A DNA stretch of 17,255 nucleotides, from contig CAYZSE010000071.1 of assembly GCA_964481035.1 (NCBI GenBank), forward strand, positions 1 through 17,255, read 5' to 3'. Each line of letters opens with the position of its first letter. Position 1 is the first letter of the stretch. Origin of the DNA: JAAAPF01 sp964481035 (GTDB lineage: Bacteria > Pseudomonadota > Alphaproteobacteria > Geminicoccales > Geminicoccaceae). The position numbers and the translations under genes were made by a program. Shown here one piece after another: positions 1-8,228 of the stretch. The notes beneath the pieces are model-generated. The model did not search any database, had not been told where the DNA came from, and saw nothing but the letters and a program-made list of their open reading frames with translations.

Positions 1-2
1 AA

Positions 3-608
3 TGCGGTACCGGCTACACGCTGAACGACGAGACGCTGCAACGGCCTCGGCTCAGGCTGCGCTGCCACAAGTGCGGGCATGTGTGGGATCCGCGGCGACC
101 GCTCGGCGAAGCGGCGCCGCCGACGCCGCCCGTCGCCGACACGGCCACCGAAAGCGCCGCCGACGCGCCGGGCGAGACCCGCCCGGAGCCGGTGCGTGGG
201 CGATCGCCGGGGGCGCGGCGCAACCTCTCGACCGGTCTCCTCGCCGCGGCGATGCTGCTGGCGGTCGCCGGGATGGGCGGCGTGGGCTATGGGCTGCGGG
301 ATCGTCTGCCCGGGTTCGGCCAGCCCTTGCCGGAGCTCACCGACGTCGTCCCCGAATGGCGCGACGGGGAGCAGGGACGTCGGCTCGTCATCGGCGCCGT
401 GCTCCACAACCCGGACGACGAGGGGACGGAGGTCGACCGGGTGCGCGTCAAGTTCCTGAGCGAGCACGGGGCATGGATCGACGAGATCGTCGTCGACGTG
501 CCGGCGGTGGTGGTCGCAGCGGGCGAGGCGACCCATGTTGAGATCGAGCTGGCCGGCCTGCCCGAGGGGACGGCCTCGCTCGAATTGAGCGCCGTGCCGG
601 TGTTCTAG
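3..608 (+). CDS. Zinc-ribbon (MJ0042-type) membrane protein, 5' truncated by the window edge
   Basis: The reading frame is open from the first complete codon, so the start lies outside the window. The visible part begins CGTGYTL and has CHKCGHVW at residues 21-28. This matches the second half of the MJ0042 zinc ribbon, normally CPxCGxxY...RCxxCxxxW, so only about ten N-terminal residues including the first Cys seem to be missing. A Pro/Ala/Glu-rich linker follows (about residues 30-75), then one hydrophobic segment (about 78-97), then a roughly 100-residue C-terminal domain. That domain resembles the DUF3426 extracytoplasmic domain often fused to this ribbon (LVIGAVLHNPDDEGTEV, then a beta-rich end). 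The layout is a cytoplasmic zinc ribbon, one membrane span and a periplasmic domain. The molecular role of the family is not established. Family assignment is good; function is unknown. Confidence 0.8.
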   Translation, partial: CGTGYTLNDETLQRPRLRLRCHKCGHVWDPRRPLGEAAPPTPPVADTATESAADAPGETRPEPVRGRSPGARRNLSTGLLAAAMLLAVAGMGGVGYGLRDRLPGFGQPLPELTDVVPEWRDGEQGRRLVIGAVLHNPDDEGTEVDRVRVKFLSEHGAWIDEIVVDVPAVVVAAGEATHVEIELAGLPEGTASLELSAVPVF

Positions 609-672
609 CGCGTCGTTGGACGGGCGCAGATCGACCTGATCGGCAAACGCGGTAGACTTGGCCGGCGGCGAC

Positions 673-678
673 GGAGAG
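673..678 (+). promoter_or_regulatory. Ribosome binding site deciding the tadA start
   Basis: GGAGAG lies 6 bases before the GTG at 685. An in-frame TTG at 658 lies upstream of this site and has no comparable purine-rich stretch before it, so GTG 685 is preferred. Confidence 0.6.
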
Positions 679-684
679 CACCCG

Positions 685-1120
685 GTGAGCGACACGCTGA
701 CGACCACGCCGTTCGCCATGCGTGCGGCGCTCGAAGCGGCGGCGCGGGCGGCCGCGCAGGGCGATGTTCCCGTCGGGGCGGCGATCGTCGGCCCGGACGG
801 CCGGCTGCTCGCGGTCGAGGGCAATCGCGTCGAGGCGCTGAAGGACCCGACGGCCCACGCCGAGCTTCTCGTCCTGCGGGCGGCGGCGGCGCGGATGGGT
901 ACCGAGCGGCTGGTCGACTGCGATCTCTACGTCACGCTGGAGCCGTGCCCGATGTGCGCGCACGCCCTCTCGCTCGCGCGCATCCGCCGGCTCTACTACG
1001 GGGCGGAGGATCCCAAGGGCGGTGGCGTCGACCACGGCCCGCGCGTTTTCGCCAGCACCAGTTGCCACCACCGCCCCGAGGTCTACGGCCTCATCGCCGA
1101 GGCGCCGGCGGCGGCGCTAC

Positions 1121-1149
<29 letters not shown>
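685..1149 (+). CDS. tadA: tRNA adenosine(34) deaminase TadA
   Basis: This 154-residue protein is a zinc-dependent deaminase of the cytidine/deoxycytidylate deaminase fold. TadA converts A34 to inosine in the anticodon of tRNA-Arg(ACG). The catalytic motif HAE lies at residues 58-60 (His ligand, Glu proton shuttle) and PCPMC at 87-91 supplies the two Cys ligands. The flanking sequence TAHAELL...LYVTLEPCPMCAHAL and YYGAEDPKGGGVDHG is strongly TadA-like, and the length is typical. Usual TadA has CAGAI after the Cys pair; here it is CAHAL, a small difference. The GTG start is chosen because of the ribosome binding site just upstream. A guanine or other nucleoside deaminase cannot be fully excluded but is less likely. 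The 3' end overlaps the convergent MFS gene by 29 bp. Confidence 0.88.
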
Positions 1150-2343
<1,194 letters not shown>

Positions 2344-2347
<4 letters not shown>

Positions 2348-2964
2348 GGCTGCCCGGCGCGCCGGACGAGGGCGAGCTCGGCGAGCGCCGTGTAGGCTTC
2401 GGGCGGCTGCAGACCGCCGATGACGAGGGCGTTGTCGAGCACGGTCAGCGGGATCTCGCTGACCCCGGCGAGGCGGGCCGCACGTGTCGCCCGCTCGACC
2501 ACGCCCGCATGGCCCGGCGCCGCCTCGAGCCATCGCTCCGCCTCGGTGGCTGCCAGCCGCTCGGCGAGCGCGCGGTGGACGGTGCGGTGCTCGACCAGCG
2601 CCAGCCCACGGCCGAAGCGAGCGTCGAAGAGTGCGCGCGCGGCCGCCGCGGCGCGGCCCTCGCCAGCGGCGGCGAGAACGACGCCGTGGACCAGCAGCGC
2701 GTCGATCGGCTGCGCCAACGCCGCCGGCACGAAGCCCAGCCGCATCCGCCCGGCGTGCTCGGCCACCGGCGCGGCGAGGCGGTCGCGCTGCCGGGCGAGA
2801 TCCGGCAGGTTGAGCAGGAAGGGGTGCCATTCGAGCAGCACGCCCGGCCCGAAGGCGCATTGCAGCGCGGCCAGGGTCAGGTACGTCCAGGGACACGCGA
2901 TATCGCCCAGAAGCCGTATCGGCGGGGCTTCGGCGATCGGTGCGGCAGTCGCGGCCCTCTTCAC
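2344..2964 (-). CDS. DsbA/FrnE-like thioredoxin-fold protein with a single active-site Cys
   Basis: This 206-residue protein has the layout of the DsbA superfamily branch that includes FrnE and 2-hydroxychromene-2-carboxylate isomerases. There is an N-terminal beta strand and active-site loop (GDIACPWTYL, residues 20-29), a helical insertion, and a C-terminal cis-Pro loop (GVSEIPLTVLDN, Pro172) followed by the usual ALVIGGLQPPEAY. The active site reads CPWT rather than CPWC, so a classical dithiol exchange is not possible. A glutathione- or monothiol-dependent isomerase or reductase role, or a non-redox role, is more likely. There is no signal peptide, so it is probably cytoplasmic. The GTG start overlaps the upstream VOC gene stop (GTGA), and its own stop overlaps the MFS start (GTGA). 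The specific reaction is unknown. Confidence 0.78.
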
Positions 2965-3398
2965 GAGGGTGGCCCTGCGACGTCGGCGAAGCCCCAGATC
3001 GACGGCGCGGCCAGCTCGACGCTGTTCCCGGCGGGGTCGCGAACGTAGATCGAGCGGCCGCCGCCCGCCCATCGCACCTCCGCCTCGATGGCGACGCCGA
3101 GGGCTTCGAGGTGGTAGCGCCAGGCGTCGATGTCCGCGTCGGCGACGGCCAGGGCGACGTGGCCGGCGCCGTCGGCGCCGTGCGGCGGCACCGAGCCCGA
3201 CCGTCGCGCTGCCGCCGGGTCGAACAGCAGCAGCATCGCCGCCTCGAGGCGAAAGAAGACGAACAGGCCGTCGCGCCGGCTGGCCTCCTCGAGCCCGAGC
3301 ACCTCGCCGTAGAAGGCGGCGGCGGCAGCGAGGTCCTCGGCATAGAGAACGGTTTCCAGGACCCGCTCGAGGCGTGTCGGCGGTGCGGGGCCGGTCAA
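2961..3398 (-). CDS. VOC-superfamily (glyoxalase/bleomycin-resistance fold) protein
   Basis: This 145-residue protein has two beta-alpha-beta-beta-beta halves typical of the vicinal oxygen chelate fold. The first is ERVLETVLYAEDLAAAAAFY with FYGEVLGLE (about residues 11-38). The second is GHVALAVADADIDAW (80-93), ending in YVRDPAGNSVELA (118-130). Probable metal ligands are His80 and Glu129; the His often found in the first strand is not obvious (LETVLYA). The substrate cannot be assigned. The family includes glyoxalases, dioxygenases and drug-binding proteins. The start is a TTG that overlaps the aroC stop (TTGA). A GGAG five bases before the TTG supports it. It sits in a tightly coupled run with aroC, the DsbA-like gene and the MFS gene. 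Confidence 0.82.
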   Translation of the reverse strand: MTGPAPPTRLERVLETVLYAEDLAAAAAFYGEVLGLEEASRRDGLFVFFRLEAAMLLLFDPAAARRSGSVPPHGADGAGHVALAVADADIDAWRYHLEALGVAIEAEVRWAGGGRSIYVRDPAGNSVELAAPSIWGFADVAGPPS

Positions 3399-4492
3399 GC
3401 GGGCTCCGGGCGCGGGCGGGGGTAGGGGCCCAGCGCCCGGTCGCGCAGAAGGTGGTCGGCCAGCACGCAGGCGAGCATCGCCTCGCCCACGGGCACCGCG
3501 CGGATGCCGACGCAGGGATCGTGGCGGCCCTTGGTGCGGACCTCCACCTCGTTGCCGAAGCGGTCGACGCTTCGCCGCGGCGTCGAGATGGAGCTCGTCG
3601 GCTTGACCGCGAAGCGGACGACGACCGGCGCGCCGGTCGAGATGCCGCCGAGGATTCCCCCGGCGCGGTTGGAGGTGAAGCGCGCACGGCCGTCTACCAT
3701 GCGCATCTCGTCGGCGTTGTCCTCGCCGCTCAGGCGGGCGGCCTCCAGCCCGGCACCGATCTCGACGGCCTTGACGGCGTTGATCGACATCATCGCCCTG
3801 GCGAGGTCGGCATCGAGCTTGTCGTAGACGGGCTCGCCCAGGCCCGCGGGCACACCCTCGGCCACCACCTCGATCATCGCGCCGACCGATGAGCCGGCCT
3901 TGCGCACGGCGTCGAGCTTCGCCCCCCACCGAGCCGCCGCCGCCGCATCGGGGCACCAGAAGGGGTTGCGCTCGACCTCGGCCCAGTCCCAGGCGGCGCG
4001 GTCGACCGCATCGCCGGCGAGCTCGACCAGCGCGCCGCGGATGACGACCCCGTCGCCGAGCACGCGGCGGGCGATGCCGCCGGCGGCGACGCGCATCGCC
4101 GTCTCCCGCGCGCTCGCGCGCCCGCCGCCGCGATGGTCGCGAAAGCCGTACTTCACGTCGTAGGTGTAGTCGGCATGGCCGGGCCGGTACTGGTCCTTGA
4201 TCTCGCCGTAGTCCTTGGACCGGTGGTCCTCGTTGCGGATGACGAGCCCGATCGGGGTTCCCGTCGTGTGGCCGGCGAAGACGCCGGAGAGGATCTCGAC
4301 CGCGTCGGGCTCGCGGCGCTGGGTGACGAAGCGCGATTGGCCTGGCTTCCTGCGGTCGAGCCAGTGCTGGAGATCGGCCGTCTCCAGCGCAAGGCCCGGC
4401 GGCACGCCGTCGACGACGCAGCCCATGGCGATCCCGTGGCTCTCGCCGAAGGTGGTGAAGCGAAAGGCTGTGCCGAAGCTGCTGCCGGCCAA
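3395..4492 (-). CDS. aroC: Chorismate synthase
   Basis: AroC converts 5-enolpyruvylshikimate-3-phosphate to chorismate with reduced FMN, the last step of the shikimate pathway in the cytoplasm. The 365-residue protein is normal length. It starts AGSSFGTAFRFTTFGESHG, the family N-terminus, with the signature GESHG at residues 16-20. It also contains RKPGQSRFVTQRREPD, the flavin-binding HRGGGRASARETA, and GGISTGAPVVVRFAVKPTSS near the C-terminus. The start is TTG, 13 bp after the fabI stop, and matches the conserved family N-terminus; the ribosome binding site is weak (GAGGG, rather distant). Its TGA overlaps the TTG of the VOC gene. The fabI-aroC order implies co-transcription. The assignment is secure. 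Confidence 0.96.
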   Translation of the reverse strand: MAGSSFGTAFRFTTFGESHGIAMGCVVDGVPPGLALETADLQHWLDRRKPGQSRFVTQRREPDAVEILSGVFAGHTTGTPIGLVIRNEDHRSKDYGEIKDQYRPGHADYTYDVKYGFRDHRGGGRASARETAMRVAAGGIARRVLGDGVVIRGALVELAGDAVDRAAWDWAEVERNPFWCPDAAAAARWGAKLDAVRKAGSSVGAMIEVVAEGVPAGLGEPVYDKLDADLARAMMSINAVKAVEIGAGLEAARLSGEDNADEMRMVDGRARFTSNRAGGILGGISTGAPVVVRFAVKPTSSISTPRRSVDRFGNEVEVRTKGRHDPCVGIRAVPVGEAMLACVLADHLLRDRALGPYPRPRPEPA

Positions 4493-4505
4493 GGGGATGC
4501 CGCCC

Positions 4506-5318
4506 TCAGGTAGCGGCGATGTCGGGAGCGTCGACGCGCTTCATGCCGACGACGTGGTAGCCGCTGTCGACGTGCAGCACCTCGCCGGTCGTGCCGGCGC
4601 CGAGCGGCGAAAGGAGATAGACCGCAGCACCGCCGACGTCCTCCAGGGTGGTGTTGCGCTGCAAAGGCGCGTTCAGCTCGTTCCACCGCAAGATGTAGCG
4701 AAAGTCGCCGATGCCGGAGGCGGCGAGTGTCTTGATCGGACCGGCCGAGATGGCGTTGACGCGGATCGCCCGACCGCCGAGGTCGGCGGCGAGGTAGCGC
4801 ACGCTCGCCTCCAGCGCGGCCTTGGCGATCCCCATCACGTTGTAGTGCGGCACGACGCGCTCGGCGCCGCCGTAGGTCAGCGTCAACAGGCTACCGCCCT
4901 CGGTCATCAGCGGCTCGGCGCGCCGGCAGAGGTCGGTGAACGAGTAGCAGGAGATGTCGAGCGACATCCGGAAGTTCTCGCGGCTGGTGTCGACGTAGCG
5001 GCCGCGCAGCTCGTCCTTGTCGGAGAAGGCCACCGCGTGGACGAGAAAGTCGAGCCGCCCCCAGCGCTCGGCGATGGCGGCGAAGAGGGCGTCGATCTGG
5101 CCGTCGTCGGTGACGTCGCCGGGCATGGTGAAGTCGGATCCGAGCTCCGCCGCCAGCGGTCGCACCCGCTTGGCGAGCGCCTCGCCCTGGTGGGTGAAGG
5201 CGAGCTCGGCGCCCTGCGCGTGGCACGCCTTGGCGATGCCCCAGGCGATGGAGCGCTCGTTGGCGAGCCCCATGACGAGGCCACGCTTGCCGGCCATGAG
5301 GGACCCGGGTGCGGTCAT
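4506..5318 (-). CDS. fabI: Enoyl-[acyl-carrier-protein] reductase (NADH), FabI
   Basis: FabI carries out the last reduction of each fatty-acid elongation cycle in type II synthesis. The 270-residue protein is a short-chain dehydrogenase-like enzyme of normal FabI length. It has the FabI-type nucleotide-binding start GKRGLVMGLANERSIAWGIAK (residues 10-30), where classic SDRs have GxxxGxG. The catalytic set is Tyr149 (LTYGGAERV), Tyr159 and Lys166 (HYNVMGIAK), with the spacing Y-x6-K. The C-terminal region reads RVNAISAGPIKTLAASGI and GEVLHVDSGYHVVGM, as in the family. The ATG start has AGGAG six bases upstream (plus-strand 5325-5329). It probably leads an operon with aroC and the three coupled genes after it, possibly also read from the yihY-like gene 47 bp upstream. 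Confidence 0.96.
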   Translation of the reverse strand: MTAPGSLMAGKRGLVMGLANERSIAWGIAKACHAQGAELAFTHQGEALAKRVRPLAAELGSDFTMPGDVTDDGQIDALFAAIAERWGRLDFLVHAVAFSDKDELRGRYVDTSRENFRMSLDISCYSFTDLCRRAEPLMTEGGSLLTLTYGGAERVVPHYNVMGIAKAALEASVRYLAADLGGRAIRVNAISAGPIKTLAASGIGDFRYILRWNELNAPLQRNTTLEDVGGAAVYLLSPLGAGTTGEVLHVDSGYHVVGMKRVDAPDIAAT

Positions 5319-5351
5319 CGACGTCTCCTGAACAGGCGCGCACAGTAGCTG

Positions 5352-5363
5352 CGCCGGCCGGCG
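5352..5363. repeat. 12-bp perfect GC palindrome between the yihY-like gene and fabI
   Basis: CGCCGGCCGGCG is its own reverse complement and lies in the 47-bp gap upstream of fabI. It could be an operator, but an all-GC palindrome of this length has a fair chance of arising by accident in such GC-rich DNA. No T-run follows on either strand, so it is not a recognisable intrinsic terminator. Confidence 0.3.
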
Positions 5364-5365
5364 TA

Positions 5366-6244
5366 TCAAGGGCGCTCGTGCGAGCCGGCGTGGTCGCCGG
5401 CGGCGTGGTCGCCGGCCGCATTGAACTCGCAGCCGAACAGCACGACGCAGCCGGTGAGGTAGAAGAAGACGAGCGTCGCCACGACGCCGCCGAGGCTGCC
5501 GTAGGTGAGGCTCAAGGTCGCGATCTCGGTGAGGTAGAAGCCGAAGGCGCTCGCCAGCGCGAAGAACCCGGCGACGCAAAGCACCGCACCCGGTAACGCG
5601 GCGCTCCAGGCGATGGGCACTCGGGGCAGCACCTTGTAGATCGCGGCCGTCGCGGCGACGAGCAGCGAGAGGCCGAGGCTTCGGCTGATGACGGTCGTCC
5701 CCCGCTCGCGCAGGCTCGGCAGGTCGAGGAGCGCGGCCGCGAGGTCCACGGCGATCGGCACGACGACGACGCTCAAGGTCGCCAGCACGATGCCGAGCGC
5801 GAAGAGCAGCGTCAGCGCGAGGCTCTGCGCGCGCCGCCACCAGGCCTGGCGCGGCTCGCGAACCTCGTAGGCGCGATTGAAGGCGTAGCGCAACGCCTCG
5901 AAGCTCGAGGATGCGGCCCACAGCGCCGTGATCAGGCCGAAGGTCAAGGTGCCGCCGCGCGGCGTGGTGACGAGCTGCTCGGCCACCGGCCCGAGGGCGT
6001 CGGCCACTTCGGCCGGCATTTGCGCGAGGGCAGCGTCGAGGGCCTCTCGGGCCGCTTCGGTCGACCCGATGGCGGCGGCGACGTAGACGAGCACGATGAG
6101 AAACGGAAAGAGCGCGAAGAAACCGACGAACGCCAGATGACCGGCGGTGATGAAATGCTGGTTGCGCTCGAAACCGGCGACCGCTCGCCGCAGCCTGCGC
6201 CAACCGCGAGCGCAGAGCTCCGTCGCATCGTCGAGCCTAGGCAC
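5366..6244 (-). CDS. YihY/BrkB family inner-membrane protein
   Basis: This 292-residue integral membrane protein shows the YihY/BrkB (formerly 'ribonuclease BN') pattern. A basic N-terminal helix is followed by the conserved HFITAGHLAFVGFFALFPFL (about residues 30-49), then several hydrophobic segments to about six in total. The family motif SLTYGSLGGVVATLVFFYLTG lies near the C-terminus, followed by LFGCEFNAA. The biochemical function of the family is not settled; it is not an RNase. The GTG start (MPRLDD) is preceded by purine-rich sequence. The last residues carry a small duplication (AAGDHAAGDHAG), matched by a short DNA direct repeat near 5384-5415. It is transcribed towards fabI. Confidence 0.88.
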   Translation of the reverse strand: MPRLDDATELCARGWRRLRRAVAGFERNQHFITAGHLAFVGFFALFPFLIVLVYVAAAIGSTEAAREALDAALAQMPAEVADALGPVAEQLVTTPRGGTLTFGLITALWAASSSFEALRYAFNRAYEVREPRQAWWRRAQSLALTLLFALGIVLATLSVVVVPIAVDLAAALLDLPSLRERGTTVISRSLGLSLLVAATAAIYKVLPRVPIAWSAALPGAVLCVAGFFALASAFGFYLTEIATLSLTYGSLGGVVATLVFFYLTGCVVLFGCEFNAAGDHAAGDHAGSHERP

Positions 6245-6303
6245 GGCTCCGTCCCCCTCTTAAGCTCGCTCATCGATGTCGGTCAAAATAGGGAAAGGCA
6301 CCC

Positions 6304-8028
6304 ATGGCGAGGGTCACAATCTTCGACAAGTCACGCCTGCCGAGCCGGCATGCCACGGTCGGCCCCGACCGCGCGCCGCATCGCTCGTACTACTTCGCCA
6401 TGGGGCTGTCGCGCGACGACATCGCTAGGCCCTTCGTCGGCGTCGTCACCACCTGGAACGAGGCGGCCCCTTGCAACATCGCGCTCGCCCGCCAGGCCCA
6501 GGCCGCCAAGCGCGGCGTCGCCAAGGCCGGCGGGACGCCGCGCGAGTTCACGACGATCACCGTCACCGACGGCATCGCCATGGGCCATCAGGGCATGAAG
6601 TCGTCGCTGGTCTCGCGCGAGGTCATCGCCGACAGCACCGAGCTCACCGTCCGCGGCCACGCCTATGACGCGCTGGTGGGCCTCGCCGGCTGCGACAAGT
6701 CGCTGCCGGGCCTGATGATGGCGATGGTGCGCCTCAACGTACCCTCGGTCTTCATGTACGGCGGCTCGATCCTGCCGGGCAAGTTTCGCGGCAACGACGT
6801 CACCGTGCAGGACGTCTTCGAGGCCGTCGGCAAGCACGCCGTCGGCGACTTCTCCGACGACGACCTCGCGGAGCTGGAGCAGGTGGCGTGCCCTTCCGCC
6901 GGCTCCTGCGGCGGCCAGTTCACCGCCAACACGATGGCCTGCGTCTCCGAGGCGATCGGCCTGGCGCTGCCGGGCTCGGCCGGCACGCCGGCACCCTACG
7001 AGACCCGCGACCAGTGGGCCGAGGCCTCGGGCGAGGCGGTCATGAACCTCATGGCCGAGAACATCCGCCCGCGCGACATCGTCACGAGGAAGGCGCTGGA
7101 GAACGCCGCGCGCATCGTCGCCGCCTCGGGCGGCTCGACCAACGGCGCCCTCCACCTGCCGGCGATCGCCCACGAGTGCGGCATCGCCTTCGACCTTCAC
7201 GACGTCGCCGAGATCTTCCGCTCGACCCCCTACATCGCCGACCTCAAGCCCGGCGGGCGGTACGTCATGCGCGACCTGCACGACGCCGGCGGGGTGCCGC
7301 TGTTGATGAAGGCGCTCCTCGACGGCGGCTACCTGCACGGCGACTGCATGACGGTCACCGGCAAGACCATCGCCGAGAACCTCGCGGGCGTGACCTTCAC
7401 CGCCAACCCCGTCGTCCGCTCGACCAAGGAGCCGATCACCGACTGGGGCGGCGTCGTCGGTCTCAGGGGCTCGCTCGCGCCCGAAGGCGCCATCGTCAAG
7501 GTGGCGGGCCTCGAGAACCTCGCCTTCAGCGGCCCCGCCCGCTGCTTCGACTGCGAGGAGGACGCGATGGCGGCGGTCCAAACCGGGCGCTACGAGGAGG
7601 GCGACGTCATCGTCATCCGCTACGAGGGCCCGAAGGGCGGCCCCGGCATGCGCGAGATGCTCGGCGTGACCTCGGCGATCTACGGCCAGGGCCGCGGCGG
7701 CAAGGTCGCGCTCATCACCGACGGCCGCTTTTCCGGGGCGACGCGCGGCTTCTGCATCGGCCATGTCGGCCCCGAGGCGGCGGTCGGCGGCGTCATCGGC
7801 CTCTTGCGGGACGGCGATCGCATCGTCATCGACGCCGCCACGGGCCAGCTCGACGTCGAGGTCGCGCCCGAGGAGCTGGAGCGGCGCCGGCGGGACTGGC
7901 AGCCGCGTCCGACCTTCTACGGCTCGGGTACGCTTTGGAAGTATGCGCAGACGGTGGGACCTGCCGAGAAGGGCGCCGTGACCCATCCCGGCGGCGCTGC
8001 CGAGGCGCACTGCTACGCCGATCTCTAG
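6304..8028 (+). CDS. ilvD: Dihydroxy-acid dehydratase
   Basis: IlvD dehydrates 2,3-dihydroxy-isovalerate and 2,3-dihydroxy-3-methylvalerate to the 2-keto acids in branched-chain amino acid synthesis. The 574-residue length is typical. Cluster ligands are visible at Cys57 (EAAPCNIAL), Cys130 (GLAGCDKSLPG) and Cys202 (PSAGSCGGQF). Mg-binding Asp89 (TVTDGIAMGHQGMKSS) and the carboxylatable Lys132 follow the same scheme. These positions match, offset by one, those of the three-Cys [2Fe-2S] IlvD enzymes. The C-terminal GPKGGPGMREML and ALITDGRFSGATRGFCIGHV motifs are intact. The ATG is preceded by AAAGG at 6294-6298. It is divergent from the yihY-like gene with only 59 bp between, so both promoters must fit there; I could not identify either with confidence. 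Confidence 0.96.
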   Translation: MARVTIFDKSRLPSRHATVGPDRAPHRSYYFAMGLSRDDIARPFVGVVTTWNEAAPCNIALARQAQAAKRGVAKAGGTPREFTTITVTDGIAMGHQGMKSSLVSREVIADSTELTVRGHAYDALVGLAGCDKSLPGLMMAMVRLNVPSVFMYGGSILPGKFRGNDVTVQDVFEAVGKHAVGDFSDDDLAELEQVACPSAGSCGGQFTANTMACVSEAIGLALPGSAGTPAPYETRDQWAEASGEAVMNLMAENIRPRDIVTRKALENAARIVAASGGSTNGALHLPAIAHECGIAFDLHDVAEIFRSTPYIADLKPGGRYVMRDLHDAGGVPLLMKALLDGGYLHGDCMTVTGKTIAENLAGVTFTANPVVRSTKEPITDWGGVVGLRGSLAPEGAIVKVAGLENLAFSGPARCFDCEEDAMAAVQTGRYEEGDVIVIRYEGPKGGPGMREMLGVTSAIYGQGRGGKVALITDGRFSGATRGFCIGHVGPEAAVGGVIGLLRDGDRIVIDAATGQLDVEVAPEELERRRRDWQPRPTFYGSGTLWKYAQTVGPAEKGAVTHPGGAAEAHCYADL

Positions 8029-8126
8029 CCCGACCTGGCGGTCGCGACCGCGGAGCGGCGGTCGGCCAGCGCGGACGACGGCGGCAGACGAGAGGCAAAC
8101 GTGATGTTTTGCATTCAAGTGGAGGG

Positions 8127-8138
8127 TATCGCGCGATA
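8127..8138. promoter_or_regulatory. 12-bp perfect palindrome, candidate operator
   Basis: TATCGCGCGATA is a perfect palindrome inside the AT-richer part of the ilvD-cyclase spacer. Its mixed AT/GC composition makes it more operator-like than the GC-only palindromes common in this genome. It lies about 30 bp upstream of the extended -10-like element. The binding protein is unknown. Confidence 0.35.
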
Positions 8139-8143
8139 GAACA

Positions 8144-8161
8144 CTCAGGCCGTTGCCTGAG
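8144..8161. promoter_or_regulatory. Inverted repeat/hairpin upstream of the cyclase gene, candidate operator
   Basis: CTCAGGC, a CGTT loop and GCCTGAG form a perfect 7-bp stem. No T-run follows, so it is not a typical intrinsic terminator for ilvD. It overlaps the place where a -35 element would lie for the extended -10 element just downstream, which suggests a regulator-binding site. Confidence 0.4.
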
Positions 8162-8166
8162 CGTAA

Positions 8167-8175
8167 TGGTAGAAT
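8167..8175 (+). promoter_or_regulatory. Extended -10 promoter candidate for the cyclase-YcaO-TfuA operon
   Basis: TGGTAGAAT matches the extended -10 consensus TGnTATAAT at all but one position. No good -35 hexamer lies 16-18 bp upstream, but extended -10 promoters can do without one. Transcription would begin near 8182, about 47 bases before the ATG at 8229. The call rests on a motif match only. Confidence 0.35.
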
Positions 8176-8215
8176 GGTCGAGTGAGAGTGGCAATTTGCC
8201 GTTCTGCGCTGCGGC

Positions 8216-8222
8216 GGGAGGG
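8216..8222 (+). promoter_or_regulatory. Ribosome binding site deciding the cyclase start
   Basis: GGGAGGG ends six bases before the ATG at 8229. An earlier in-frame ATG at 8166 has no such site and would overlap the proposed promoter, so 8229 is preferred. Confidence 0.7.
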
Positions 8223-8228
8223 CACCAC

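Noticed and set aside
653..658. TAGACT as a -10 element for tadA
   Set aside because: No matching -35 at 16-18 bp and no TG extension; not better than chance.
6257..6286. Minus-strand TTGACC (-35-like) with TAAGAG 18 bp downstream, as a promoter for the yihY-like gene
   Set aside because: The -10 is poor and the implied start of transcription would leave only about six bases before the GTG, without room for the ribosome binding site.
6888..8228. Long open frame upstream of the cyclase start, continuous with it
   Set aside because: It runs through ilvD in a shifted frame with Arg/Pro/Gly-rich shadow sequence typical of GC-rich antisense or out-of-frame reading; the real start at 8229 has a strong ribosome binding site and begins a SAM domain.
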